Positions 17,882 to 26,250 of a DNA stretch of 64,000 nt are shown piece after piece. The stretch spans positions 310,001 through 374,000 of the forward strand of contig NZ_JANZKX010000004.1 of NCBI RefSeq assembly GCF_027257975.1, read 5' to 3'. Position numbers and translations under genes: made by a program. The DNA comes from Pelomonas sp. BJYL3 (GTDB lineage: Bacteria; Pseudomonadota; Gammaproteobacteria; Burkholderiales; Burkholderiaceae_C). A model generated the notes under the pieces. It ran no database searches and had not been told where the DNA came from. It was given only the letters and a program-made list of their open reading frames with translations. Numbering within the stretch: position 1 is the stretch's first letter; every line of letters begins with the position of its first letter.

Positions 17882-18823
17882 TCATGCTGGCAGGAACTGC
17901 GGCGCCAGCTCCGGCGCACTCCAGCGCAGGGGCAGGGCCGCGGGGCGCCAGCGCCCCTGCAGCAGCCGCAGCTTCAGCAGGCGCTGGGCACCTGGAAAGT
18001 CCGCGAGCTCCGGGCCATCGTGCTGGATCTCGGCCTGCGCCGCCAGCTGCAGCAGATGGCCGTGCTGCCAGTCGACGAAGAGCAGGCCCGCGCGCGGCCA
18101 GGCCAGCAGATTGCCCAGGGTGTTGAAGAAGCGGTTGCCAGCATAGTCCGGCACGATGAGCTGGTCGCCCCCGGCCTCCCGCAGCACGCGCACGAAGCCG
18201 GGGCGGCCCCCGCGGTGCGAGATGTCGACGCCCGCTCCCTGAGGGCCGGTACCCGCCGGCCGGGCACTGCTGCTGCTGGCGATGAAGAGCGTGTCGGCCG
18301 CCTGCACCAGGGCCAGCGCCTCGGCACCGAGCGAAGGGCCCAGGGTCTGGACCGGCCCCGGCTCGCGCCGGACGTGCTCGGCCCGCCGGCCCTGGATGTA
18401 CTTGGGACAGTTGCCGAAACTCTGACCCACGCGAACCGAGAAGCCGGCCGCGTCCAGCGCCTGGACCGTGCCATTCATGCGGTTGCGGCGGCGGGTGTGC
18501 GGCTCCAGTCCCAGCAGCGCCACAGCGGCACCGGGGTGCAGGCCCTGGGCGGCCGGATCCTCGGCCCTCGGGCGGGCATCCAGCCGCAGCTGCTGCGCGT
18601 CCGGGCTGCGGGCGAAGCCCGGCGCGCCGCTGAGCAGGGTGGCCCAGGGCTGGCCCTGAGCGTCGAGGGTCCCCAGCCACATCGTCGGCAGCTGCGCAAA
18701 GAAGTCGCGATGCTGGTCCGGCATGGCGTCCCGGATCATCCGCCCGCCCAGCTCGGACAGGGCCTCGCCCAGGCCCAGTCGCTCGTGCATCTGCTGCTCG
18801 CCCGCGTGGAAGCGCGCACTCAT
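17882..18823 (-). CDS. Pyridoxamine 5'-phosphate oxidase-family FMN-binding protein
   Basis: A 313-residue protein of the PNPOx-like split-barrel class. The motifs FFAQLPTMWLGTLDAQGQPWATLLSG and SFGNCPKYIQGR are typical of a subfamily with an N-terminal helical part and two barrel-like halves. The family binds flavin and reduces small molecules; the substrate is unknown. The start (18823) overlaps the stop of the glutathione S-transferase gene in ATGA, so the two form one coupled unit, probably controlled by the divergent LysR gene at 19581. Confidence 0.8.
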   Translation of the reverse strand: MSARFHAGEQQMHERLGLGEALSELGGRMIRDAMPDQHRDFFAQLPTMWLGTLDAQGQPWATLLSGAPGFARSPDAQQLRLDARPRAEDPAAQGLHPGAAVALLGLEPHTRRRNRMNGTVQALDAAGFSVRVGQSFGNCPKYIQGRRAEHVRREPGPVQTLGPSLGAEALALVQAADTLFIASSSSARPAGTGPQGAGVDISHRGGRPGFVRVLREAGGDQLIVPDYAGNRFFNTLGNLLAWPRAGLLFVDWQHGHLLQLAAQAEIQHDGPELADFPGAQRLLKLRLLQGRWRPAALPLRWSAPELAPQFLPA

Positions 18824-19473
18824 GACAGGGCCTCCAGGCCTGGCGCGACGGGCATGGGCACGAATCCCGGCAAGGCCTCGACCGCGGCCAGCCAGCGGCG
18901 GATGTGCCCATAGGGCGCCAGCGGCAGTCCGCCTTCCGGTGCGCGGGCCGTGTAGGCGTACAGAGCCAGGTCGGCCAGGGTGGGGTGCGGCGCGGCCAGC
19001 CAGGGCTGACGGGCCAGCTGCTGCTCCATGGCGCCGAACAGGCGTTCGGCCAGGGCCGGAGCCTGAGGCACCGGCGGGCGGCCGAACAGCGCGGCAGCGC
19101 GCGCCGCTGCGGGCCCGTGGGCCAGCGGGCCTGCGGCCAGACTCAGCCAGCGCTGCACGGCGGCCTGCAGCACCGGGGACTCCGGCAGCCACTGGCGGCG
19201 GGGATCGTGGCGCAGCGCCAGGTAGACCAGGATGGCATTGCTGTCCGACAGCACCTGGCCGTCGATCTCCAGCACCGGCACCTGGCCCAGGGGATTGAGC
19301 GCCAGGAACTCGGGCCGGCGCTGCTCACCCTGGCGCAGATCCAGCTCTCGCTCCTCCCAGGGCAGGCCCAGCAGGGACAGCAGCAGACGCACCCGGTGCA
19401 CATGGCCGGACAGGGCAAAGCCATGCAGGCGGGCGGGCGTGGCGATCGTGGTGGCGGTGGACGGCGAAGACAT
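18820..19473 (-). CDS. Glutathione S-transferase family protein
   Basis: A 217-residue cytosolic GST. The N-terminal thioredoxin-like domain shows HGFALSGHVHRVRLLLSLLG, NPLGQVPVLEIDG with the cis-Pro, and the glutathione-binding DSNAI; the helical C-terminal domain contains LADLALYAY. It is the first gene of a two-gene unit with the flavin protein downstream. A detoxification or dehalogenation role is usual for such enzymes, but the substrate cannot be read from the sequence. Confidence 0.9.
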   Translation of the reverse strand: MSSPSTATTIATPARLHGFALSGHVHRVRLLLSLLGLPWEERELDLRQGEQRRPEFLALNPLGQVPVLEIDGQVLSDSNAILVYLALRHDPRRQWLPESPVLQAAVQRWLSLAAGPLAHGPAAARAAALFGRPPVPQAPALAERLFGAMEQQLARQPWLAAPHPTLADLALYAYTARAPEGGLPLAPYGHIRRWLAAVEALPGFVPMPVAPGLEALS

Positions 19474-19550
19474 GGCGGGCGCTCCCGGAGTGATGAATGG
19501 GCCTCAGCCTATCCATTGCCTGGAACTTGATGAATAGCCTGCGTCTACAT

Positions 19551-19571
19551 TTCAGAATTGCAAATTCTGAA
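19551..19571. promoter_or_regulatory. LysR-type operator in the GST/LysR divergent spacer
   Basis: TTCAGAATT and AATTCTGAA form a perfect 9-bp inverted repeat separated by GCA, ten bases before the LysR start at 19581 and inside an A/T-rich spacer of 107 bp in an otherwise G/C-rich region. It contains the T-N11-A core expected of a LysR-family binding site. Confidence 0.65.
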
Positions 19572-19580
19572 AGGATTGCC

Positions 19581-20531
19581 ATGGATCATCTGCAGTGCAT
19601 CCGGACCTTTGTCGCCGTGGCGGAGGCCGGCAGCCTGGCCGCCGCGGCCCGCCAGCAGGAGGTCTCGGCGCCCACCGTCACCCGGGCCATCGCCCTGCTG
19701 GAGCGCCGCCTGGGCGCGCCGCTGCTGGTCCGCACGACACGCAGCCTGCAGCTGACCGAGACCGGCGAGCAGTACCTCGGCGATGCGCGCCGCGTGCTGG
19801 CCGAGCTGGACGCCGCCGAGGCCGCCGTCACGGGCCAGCGCCAGCTGGTCCAGGGGCGGCTCGCGGTGACGGCGCCCGAGCTCTTCGGCCAGCGCCATAT
19901 CGCGCCCTTGCTGTTCGAGTTCCTGGACCAGCACCCGCAGCTGGAGGCCCGCGCCTTCTTCAGCAATCGCCTGGTCCACCTGATCGACGAGGGCTTTGAC
20001 GTGGCCCTGCGCATCGGCCAGCTGCCGGACTCCGGGCTCACCGCCGTGCCGGTGGGCAGCCTGCGCGTGGTGCTGGTGGCGTCGCCGGCCTACCTGGCCC
20101 GTGCCGGCCGCCCCCGCACACCGGCCGAGCTGGCCCGGCACCGCATCATCGGGTTCAGCATCGAGGGCCAGGGGCGGGTCGACTGGCAGTTTCCCGGGCA
20201 CAAGAGCATGCGACCGCCCGCAGAGCGCCTGATCGTGAATGCCAACGGCACCAAGGTGGCGGCGGCGGTGGCCGGCCAGGGCATCACCCGCGCCCTGGCC
20301 TACCAGGTCACGGACGAGGTCCGCGACGGCCGCCTGCGCGTGCTGATGCGCGACTGCGAGCCGCCGCCCGTGCCGGTGCACCTGGTCTATCCGGCGGGGC
20401 GGCTGGCCACGGCCAAGGTGCGCCAGTTCGTGCAGTTCGCCGCTGAGCGGCTGCGCGCCCTGCCTGTGCTGCAGGGGCGCGGCCTGGAGCCGCCACGGCG
20501 CACCGGATCCGGACAGGGAATTCCGGGATGA
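19581..20531 (+). CDS. LysR-family transcriptional regulator
   Basis: A 316-residue LysR regulator with the helix-turn-helix at residues 18-38 (SLAAAARQQEVSAPTVTRAI) and an effector domain containing FFSNRLVHLIDEGFDVALRIG, as in the DhcR/PtxR-like group. The ATG at 19581 begins the usual MDHLQCIRTFVAVAE; an upstream in-frame start at 19497 would include the operator. It is divergent from the GST/flavin gene pair, which it most likely controls, and probably represses itself at the inverted repeat. Confidence 0.88.
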   Translation: MDHLQCIRTFVAVAEAGSLAAAARQQEVSAPTVTRAIALLERRLGAPLLVRTTRSLQLTETGEQYLGDARRVLAELDAAEAAVTGQRQLVQGRLAVTAPELFGQRHIAPLLFEFLDQHPQLEARAFFSNRLVHLIDEGFDVALRIGQLPDSGLTAVPVGSLRVVLVASPAYLARAGRPRTPAELARHRIIGFSIEGQGRVDWQFPGHKSMRPPAERLIVNANGTKVAAAVAGQGITRALAYQVTDEVRDGRLRVLMRDCEPPPVPVHLVYPAGRLATAKVRQFVQFAAERLRALPVLQGRGLEPPRRTGSGQGIPG

Positions 20532-20588
20532 TGGACGCGCAGTAGCGGCGCTATGCTCCGCGGCCATCGACACGACAAGGAGGCACAC

Positions 20589-21407
20589 ATGATGATTCGG
20601 ACAGCGCTGGCATGCCTGGGCCTGGGACTGCTGGGCCCCTTGCAGCACGCATGGGCGCAGGACGAGCAGTGCCAGCAGGTCCGCCAGCGCTACGCGCAGG
20701 GCACACCGTCGGCGACCGCCGAGAACGAGATGGCCTTCTGCGCGGCCCGCGAAGGCCAGGTGGAGCAAGCCTTCTCCTTCCTCGAGAAGGCCCTGGCCAA
20801 GGGGCTGCACGACTACCGCCAGGTCGCCGACGACGAAGACTACCTGCCCCTGCGCCCCGACCCGCGCTGGCCCGCCCTGCTGCAACGCCTGGCTCAGGCC
20901 GAGCAGGCCTATCTGAAGACCATCAATGCCGAGCTCAAGGCCCTGCACGATGCCGACCAGGCGGACCGGCGCGCCCCCGGCATCGACTGGGCCGTGGTGG
21001 GGCCGCGCGACGACGAGCGCCGCGCCCGGGTGCTGGCCCTGGCCGCGCAGGGGCAGCTCAAGGCCGCCGACGACTACTACCACGCCGCCCTGGTGATGCA
21101 GCACGGCCGCACGCCCGAGGACTATGCCCAGGCCATGCAGTGGGCGCGGCAGGCCTGGACGCTCGACCCGCAGCACCACGGCGCCCGCTGGCTCAGCGCC
21201 GCCGCCGAGGACAGGCATCTGCACGCCCAGGACAAGCCCCAGGTGTGGGGCACCCAGTACCGCAAGCCCAAGGGGCAGGAGCGCTGGACGCAGGAGCCCT
21301 TTGACCGCGAGGCCAGGACCGACGCCGAACGCGAAGCCATGGGCGTGCCCACCCTGGCCCGGAGCGAGCAGCGGCTCCAGCGCATGAACGCCGCCCCCGC
21401 GCACTGA
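20589..21407 (+). CDS. Secreted DUF6624-like protein
   Basis: A 272-residue protein with a signal peptide (MMIRTALACLGLGLLGPLQHAWA). After a tetratricopeptide-like N-terminal half (FSFLEKALAKGLHDYRQVAD), the C-terminal half contains YYHAALVMQHGRTPEDY, then ARWLSAAAEDRHL and PQVWGTQY, which resembles the DUF6624 domain, of unknown function. AAGGAGG at 20577-20583 fixes the start at 20589 (or the adjacent ATG at 20592). A TATGCT box at about 20551 is a possible -10. Confidence 0.65.
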   Translation: MMIRTALACLGLGLLGPLQHAWAQDEQCQQVRQRYAQGTPSATAENEMAFCAAREGQVEQAFSFLEKALAKGLHDYRQVADDEDYLPLRPDPRWPALLQRLAQAEQAYLKTINAELKALHDADQADRRAPGIDWAVVGPRDDERRARVLALAAQGQLKAADDYYHAALVMQHGRTPEDYAQAMQWARQAWTLDPQHHGARWLSAAAEDRHLHAQDKPQVWGTQYRKPKGQERWTQEPFDREARTDAEREAMGVPTLARSEQRLQRMNAAPAH

Positions 21408-21446
21408 GCAGGCGGACCGGGCGCTCAGGGAGCGCTCAGGGGACGG

Positions 21447-21911
21447 TCAGGGGGCGGTGGCGTCCGGCAGTAACTCCAGCTCCTCGTCACCGAAGCGGTC
21501 CGTGCGGCCGGTGGGCCGCCAGCCCAGGCGGCGGTAGAAGCCATGCGAGCGCAGCGCCGGGTCGCTGCCGCACCCCAGGAAGAGCCGGCGGTGGCCGCGA
21601 GCCCGCAGGTCCGCCACGAGACGCAGCAACAGCCGCCGGCCCAGGCCCCGGCCCTCGAAGGCCGGCAGCAGGGCCAGCACCACGACCTCGCCGCTGCCGA
21701 CGTCACCGAAGGCATAGCCGGCCATCACCTCGCCGGCCCAGGCCACATGACCGACGAGCTCGCCCCGGCTCACCTGGCCGGACCAGGACGCCACGGTGAT
21801 GCCCAGCGCGGCCAGGCGCTCGGGCGGGACGGCGTTCTCGCGGGTGCGGCCGCGCAGGTCCACGCAGGCGGCGATGTCTTCCGGCAGCGCCGGGCGCAGG
21901 TCGATGTCCAT
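21447..21911 (-). CDS. GNAT-family N-acetyltransferase
   Basis: A 154-residue acetyl-CoA-dependent acetyltransferase. The acetyl-CoA motif A is VVVLALLPAFEGRGLGRRLL (R/Q-x-x-G-x-G/A), followed by LFLGCGSDPALRSHGFYRRLGW. The start at 21911 (MDIDLRPALPED) is eight bases from a CACAAT box read on the minus strand (21919-21924), as in several other genes here; ATG 21920 is possible. It is divergent from the gene at 22019. Acceptor unknown. Confidence 0.82.
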   Translation of the reverse strand: MDIDLRPALPEDIAACVDLRGRTRENAVPPERLAALGITVASWSGQVSRGELVGHVAWAGEVMAGYAFGDVGSGEVVVLALLPAFEGRGLGRRLLLRLVADLRARGHRRLFLGCGSDPALRSHGFYRRLGWRPTGRTDRFGDEELELLPDATAP

Positions 21912-22018
21912 GCCGCGCATTGTGCCGGCGCGCCGCGCCGCCGGGGTCTGCTGACAAGACGTGGCAGTGGCGGGACTTACGCTCTGCGCCCTGACCACCC
22001 CTGCCTCCAGGACGGACC

Positions 22019-22510
22019 ATGACACTCCCGCTGCGCGACGACGCCCCGCATGACTTCGACTTCATCCACGGCCACTGGCGCGTGCGCCACCGCCGCCTGC
22101 TGAAGCGGCTGCAGGGCTGCCAGGACTGGGTGAGCTTCGAGGGGCTGTCATCCACGCGCCCGGTGCTGGGCGGCTTCGGCAACCTGGAGGACAACCTGCT
22201 CCAGCTGCCCGAGGGCGAGGTGCGGGCCGTGGCGCTGCGCTCCTATGACGCGGCCCGCCGGCAATGGTCGATCTGGTGGCTGGACGGCCGCCTGCCCGGC
22301 CAGCTGGACACGCCCGTGGTGGGCCGCTTCCAGGGGCACCGCGGCGAGTTTCTGGCCGAGGACCAGCTGGACGGCCGCCCCATCCGCGTGCGCTTCATCT
22401 GGCTGGCCGAGCCCGGCCAGCCGCCGCGCTGGAGCCAGGCCTTCTCGCCCGACGGCGGCCAGACCTGGGAGGAGAACTGGACCATGGAGTTCCTGCCGCT
22501 GGCCCGCTGA
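22019..22510 (+). CDS. Conserved hypothetical protein, DUF1579-like
   Basis: A 163-residue cytosolic protein. The N-terminal HDFDFIHGHWRVRHRRL and the later WWLDG, FQGHRGEFLAED and WSQAFSPDGGQTWEENW are the hallmarks of a small beta-barrel group found in many proteobacteria and annotated as DUF1579-like or hypothetical. No catalytic residues are established. The gene starts 108 bases from the divergent acetyltransferase. Confidence 0.7.
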   Translation: MTLPLRDDAPHDFDFIHGHWRVRHRRLLKRLQGCQDWVSFEGLSSTRPVLGGFGNLEDNLLQLPEGEVRAVALRSYDAARRQWSIWWLDGRLPGQLDTPVVGRFQGHRGEFLAEDQLDGRPIRVRFIWLAEPGQPPRWSQAFSPDGGQTWEENWTMEFLPLAR

Positions 22511-22594
22511 GGGCCAGCCTGGGGGCCGCGACGACCCTGCGGCCACACCCGGAGAACGCCCGGCGCACTCCCGTCACTTTTTTTGCAGGTGGCT

Positions 22595-22620
22595 GAATCC
22601 TTTCGCGCCGGCCACGCCTC
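22595..22620 (+). promoter_or_regulatory. Candidate ECF-type promoter of the DUF2892/sigma gene pair
   Basis: GAATCC and CGCCTC separated by 14 bases lie 41 bases before the gene at 22661, which is coupled to an ECF sigma gene. The arrangement resembles promoters of ECF sigma factors and would fit self-activation. This is inference from spacing and base pattern. Confidence 0.3.
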
Positions 22621-22660
22621 TTGTGCTGGGTGATCCACTTCCAGCCCGAGGAGGCTGTCC

Positions 22661-22876
22661 ATGTTCTACCTGAAACGCAATGTGCCCGCGGCCGAACGCA
22701 TCGCACGTCTGGCGGGGGCCACCCTGATGGTCCTGGCCGCGGTCATGGGCGGCCTGGAGCCGGCCTGGGCCTGGCTGCTGGGCGGCTCCGGCCTGGGCCT
22801 GGCGCTCACCGCCCTGCTCGGCTTCTGCCCGGCCTGCGCGATGATGGGCCGCCGCCCCCTGGACCGTCAGCCATGA
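22661..22876 (+). CDS. DUF2892 (YgaP-like) small membrane protein
   Basis: A 71-residue inner-membrane protein with two hydrophobic segments (about residues 17-35 and 38-54) and the pattern FYLKRNVPAAERIARLAGA...GFCPACAMMGR, typical of the YgaP-like transmembrane domain with a CPxC pair. GAGGAGG precedes the ATG. It overlaps the sigma factor gene by ATGA, so the two are translated together. The CPAC pair suggests a redox or metal role, unproven. Confidence 0.8.
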   Translation: MFYLKRNVPAAERIARLAGATLMVLAAVMGGLEPAWAWLLGGSGLGLALTALLGFCPACAMMGRRPLDRQP

Positions 22877-23451
22877 ACCCTGCCCACACCCCCCTGGTCG
22901 AGGCCGCCCGCGCGGGCGACACCCAGGCCCTGCACGAGCTGCTGCGCCGCTGTCAGCCGGACCTGCGCCGCTTCGCCCGGCGCAGCTGCGCCAACAGCGA
23001 GGACGCCGAGGACGCCGTGCAGCTGGCCCTGTGGCAGCTGCACCGCCGCATCGGCACCCTGCGCACGGTGGCGACCTTCACGACCTGGCTGTTCCGCATC
23101 GTCGAGCGCGAGTGCTGGCGCCTGCTGCGCGGCCAGCCCCGCCATGTGCCCCTGGACGAACTGGCCGCCCAGGACCATCCCGAGGCGCCCGCCCTGCCCC
23201 TGGACCTGCGCCAGGACCTGGTCCGCGCCCTGCAGGCCCTGAGCCCGCCCTACCGCGAGGTGCTGCTGCTGCGCGATGTGCACGAGCTCAGCGGCCCGGA
23301 GGTGGCCGCCGAGCTGGGCCTGAGCCTGGAGGCGGTGAAGAGCCGCCTGCACCGGGCCCGGGCCCAGGTGCGCGAGCGCCTGCTGGCCAGCGGCTACTGG
23401 ATGAAGGACGGCGTGCCGGAGCCGCAGGCCGCGGGCGCCCCGCCCCGCTGA
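22873..23451 (+). CDS. ECF-type RNA polymerase sigma factor
   Basis: A 192-residue sigma-70 family factor of the extracytoplasmic-function type: region 2 at about residues 25-90 (CQPDLRRFARRSCANSEDAEDAVQLALWQ, with WLFRIVERECWR) and region 4 at about 115-170 (LSPPYREVLLLRDVHELSGPEVA, then EAVKSRLHRAR). The 22-residue C-terminal extension is short. No anti-sigma gene follows; the next gene is convergent. The overlapping DUF2892 membrane protein is the only candidate partner. Confidence 0.9.
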   Translation: MNPAHTPLVEAARAGDTQALHELLRRCQPDLRRFARRSCANSEDAEDAVQLALWQLHRRIGTLRTVATFTTWLFRIVERECWRLLRGQPRHVPLDELAAQDHPEAPALPLDLRQDLVRALQALSPPYREVLLLRDVHELSGPEVAAELGLSLEAVKSRLHRARAQVRERLLASGYWMKDGVPEPQAAGAPPR

Positions 23452-23457
23452 GTCAGC

Positions 23458-24228
23458 TCAGAGGAACATGCCGCCCGAGGCCTCGATGCGCTGGCCGGTG
23501 ATCCAGGCCGCGCCGGGCTGCATCAGGGCCGCCACGGCGCCGCCGATGTCCTCGGCCTCGCCCACCCGACCCAGGGCGGTGACGGAGGCCAGGAAGGCAT
23601 TGAGCTGGGCGTTGTCGCGCACCGCACCGCCGCCGAAGTCGGTGGCGATGGCCCCTGGCGCGAGGGTGTTGACCCGGATCCCCCGCGCCGCCAGCTCCCG
23701 GGCCTGGTAGCGGCTCATCACCTCCACCGCGCCCTTCATGGCGGCATAGCCCGCATAGCCGGGCACGGTGAAGCGGGTCAGGCCACTGGAGATGTTGAGC
23801 AGCCGGGCGCCGTCGGCCAGCAGGGGCAGCAGGGCCTGGGTCAGGAAGAAGGGACCCTGCAGGTGCAGGCGCCACATCTGCTCCAGCTGGGCCGGCGTGG
23901 TCTCCGCCACGCTGGCGTGCAGGCCGGCGCCCGCGTTGTTGACCAGGCCGTCCAGCTGCTCGCGACCCCAGGCGGCCAGCTGCGATTGCAGCGCCTGCAC
24001 AAAGGCCGGGAAGCCGTCGACCTGGGCCATCTCCAGCGGCAGGGCCGCGGCGCGGCGGCCCAGGGCCTCGATCCGGGTGACCACCCCCTGCGCGGCCTCG
24101 GCCGCGTCGCGGTAGGTGATCAGCACGTCGTGCCCGCTGCGGGCCAGCGCCAGGGCCATGGCGGCGCCCAGGCCGCGGCTGCCGCCGGTGATCAGGGTGA
24201 TCGGGGTGGTGTGGGAGGGTTGGTTCAT
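23458..24228 (-). CDS. SDR-family oxidoreductase
   Basis: A 256-residue short-chain dehydrogenase/reductase. Visible are TGGSRGLG (nucleotide binding), NNAGAG, the catalytic Ser in LNISSGL and YAAMK with Tyr and Lys, and the C-terminal GQRIEASGGMFL usual in this family. The ATG at 24228 has an upstream AGGA at a suitable distance; ATG 24243 adds five residues. It is divergent from the LysR gene at 24324, and similar SDR/LysR pairs are common in proteobacteria. Substrate unknown. Confidence 0.88.
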   Translation of the reverse strand: MNQPSHTTPITLITGGSRGLGAAMALALARSGHDVLITYRDAAEAAQGVVTRIEALGRRAAALPLEMAQVDGFPAFVQALQSQLAAWGREQLDGLVNNAGAGLHASVAETTPAQLEQMWRLHLQGPFFLTQALLPLLADGARLLNISSGLTRFTVPGYAGYAAMKGAVEVMSRYQARELAARGIRVNTLAPGAIATDFGGGAVRDNAQLNAFLASVTALGRVGEAEDIGGAVAALMQPGAAWITGQRIEASGGMFL

Positions 24229-24323
24229 GACAGCGTCCTGCATCGGTTGAGGGATGCACTCACTGTATTGATCGCCTGATTGAACATAAAGTCGAGGAAA
24301 TTGAACGGACTGTTCTTCGAGTC

Positions 24324-25262
24324 ATGAACAAAGAAGGGGATCTGGACCTCGCCTCGCTGCGCGTCTTCGTGCGTGTGGCCGAGCTGGCGCATTTCAGCCG
24401 GGCCGCGGAAGGCCTGGGCCTGCCCAAGGCGCGGGTGAGCCAGGTGGTCGGCGAGCTGGAGGCGCGCCTGGGCACGCGGCTGCTGCAGCGCACCACGCGC
24501 CGGGTCAGCCTCACGCCGGACGGCAGCCTGCTGCTGGAGCGCGCCCGCGCCCTGCTGGACGAGGCGGCCGACATCGGCACGCTCTTCCAGCAGGAGGGCG
24601 AGCTCGGCGGCCGCCTGCGCGTGGACCTGCCGGTGCGCCTGGCCCTGCAGGCGGTCCTCCCCGCCCTGCCCGCCTTCCTGGACGCCCACCCCGGCCTGCA
24701 GCTGGAGCTCAGCTGCACGGACCGCCGGGTCGACCTGATCGAGGAAGGGGTGGACGCCGTGCTGCGCGTCGGTCCCGTGCATGACACCAGCCTGGTGGCG
24801 CGGCCGCTGGGCCAGCTGCCCATGGTCAATGTGGCCAGCCCGGCCTACCTGGACCGCCACGGCCGGCCGCGCTCGCCCGAGGAGCTGCAGCAGCAGGGGC
24901 ATGTGCTGGTGCACTACAGCCAGACCTTTGCCGAGCGCGAGGCCGTCTTCGAATGGCTGGACGCGGCCGGCGCGCCGCGGCGCCTGCCGCTGCCCTGGCG
25001 GGTGTCCGTGAACAACACCGATGCCTTCGAGGCCGCGGCCCTGGCCGGCGCCGGCATCGTGCAGCTGCCCTTCACCGGCGTGCGCGAGGCCCTGGCCCAG
25101 GGTCGGCTGGAACGCCTGCTGCCTGGCTGCGAGGCGCCGCCCCTGCCCATCACCCTGCTGCGCAGCGCGCGCCGGCACACGCCCCGGCGGGTGCGGGTGT
25201 TCATGGACTGGCTGGCCCAGGCCCTGGACCGAGCCCTGGCGGACGCCCGCCTCACGCCCTGA
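24324..25262 (+). CDS. LysR-family transcriptional regulator
   Basis: A 312-residue LysR regulator with the DNA-binding helix at residues 22-45 (FSRAAEGLGLPKARVSQVVG) and an effector domain with CTDRRVDLIEEGVDAVLRVG, as in the group that controls divergent oxidoreductase genes. The 95-base spacer to the SDR gene is A/T-rich (TATTGATCGCCTGATTGAAC) and should hold both promoters. It ends 12 bases before the convergent binding-protein gene. Confidence 0.88.
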   Translation: MNKEGDLDLASLRVFVRVAELAHFSRAAEGLGLPKARVSQVVGELEARLGTRLLQRTTRRVSLTPDGSLLLERARALLDEAADIGTLFQQEGELGGRLRVDLPVRLALQAVLPALPAFLDAHPGLQLELSCTDRRVDLIEEGVDAVLRVGPVHDTSLVARPLGQLPMVNVASPAYLDRHGRPRSPEELQQQGHVLVHYSQTFAEREAVFEWLDAAGAPRRLPLPWRVSVNNTDAFEAAALAGAGIVQLPFTGVREALAQGRLERLLPGCEAPPLPITLLRSARRHTPRRVRVFMDWLAQALDRALADARLTP

Positions 25263-25274
25263 GCCCGCCGCGCC

Positions 25275-26057
25275 TCAGACGCCGTACTGCCGCCGCAGCG
25301 CGTCCACCCGCCCCTGGCGGCGCAGCTGCTCCAGGGCCTCCTGCAGCTGCTGGGCCAGCGCCCGGGCGGCGGGCACCACGCCGAACCAGTAGGCGCCCTC
25401 GCCGTCCAGCTCCTGGACGGGCCGCAGGAGGTCGCTGGGCAGGCCCAGCTGGCGGGCGGCCCAGGCCGCGGCCAGCTCATTCATGGCCAGGTACTCGGCG
25501 CGCCCGGCCACCAGCATGCGCAGAGCCGTCGTGTAGTTGGCCGACACCTGCAGCTGGGCCGGCGGCACATGGAAGTCCTCCAGCAGCTTGCGGTGCGTGG
25601 CCGTGCCCTTGTTGACCACCACCTGGGCCTTGCCCAGGCGCGACCAGCCCTGGAACTCCAGCTCGTTGCGCTGGGCCAGGCGGTAGAGCATCACCCTGCG
25701 CCGCAGCACGGGGCCGATCCACAGGTACATCTCCTCGCGCTCGGGCAGGCGCACCAGGGGGAAGGCCACCATGCCCGGCCCCAGCATGGCCGACTGCTGC
25801 AGGCGCAGGAAGGGCTGGATCTCGACCGAGGCCGGCAGGCCCAGCTGGGCGGACATCTCCCGGAAGAGATCGGCGAAGAGGCCCTGGACCCGTCCGCCCT
25901 CCTCGAAGCTCAAGGGCGGCAGCGGGTTCGCGTAGCCCTGCAGCTGGTCCAGGCCCAGGGGTGAGGTCGCGGCCCAGGCCGGCGCCGCCAGTGTGCCCGC
26001 TGCCAGCAGGGCCTGGAGGCACTGGCGGCGGGACGATGACGGGTCGTGCGCGCTCAT
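25275..26057 (-). CDS. Periplasmic solute-binding protein-like protein
   Basis: A 260-residue protein of the SBP_bac_3 class. The N-terminus SSSRRQCLQALLAAGTLAAP has a twin-arginine look (SRRxCLQ), so export by Tat is possible. Mature motifs include LPPLSFEEGGRVQGLFADLF and VNKGTATHRKLLEDF. It stands alone, without permease or ATPase genes, like the four other binding proteins of this window. A longer in-frame ORF to 26408 runs into moaA on the other strand and is not used. Confidence 0.75.
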   Translation of the reverse strand: MSAHDPSSSRRQCLQALLAAGTLAAPAWAATSPLGLDQLQGYANPLPPLSFEEGGRVQGLFADLFREMSAQLGLPASVEIQPFLRLQQSAMLGPGMVAFPLVRLPEREEMYLWIGPVLRRRVMLYRLAQRNELEFQGWSRLGKAQVVVNKGTATHRKLLEDFHVPPAQLQVSANYTTALRMLVAGRAEYLAMNELAAAWAARQLGLPSDLLRPVQELDGEGAYWFGVVPAARALAQQLQEALEQLRRQGRVDALRRQYGV

Positions 26058-26250
26058 GGCCCCATGATCGGGCCCTGGCCGACGCAAAGCTGACGGGCCG
26101 GGCCAAGCCCAGGCATTCCGTGATTTGTCACCGTCGCCACTGTCGCCCGCCAGCGGATTCACGGACTCTTGAGGGGCCGGGTCTTGACCTCGCTCAAGCC
26201 CGATGCCCTTGCAGCGGCGACCGCCGCAAGCGCGCGGCACAATGGGCGCC

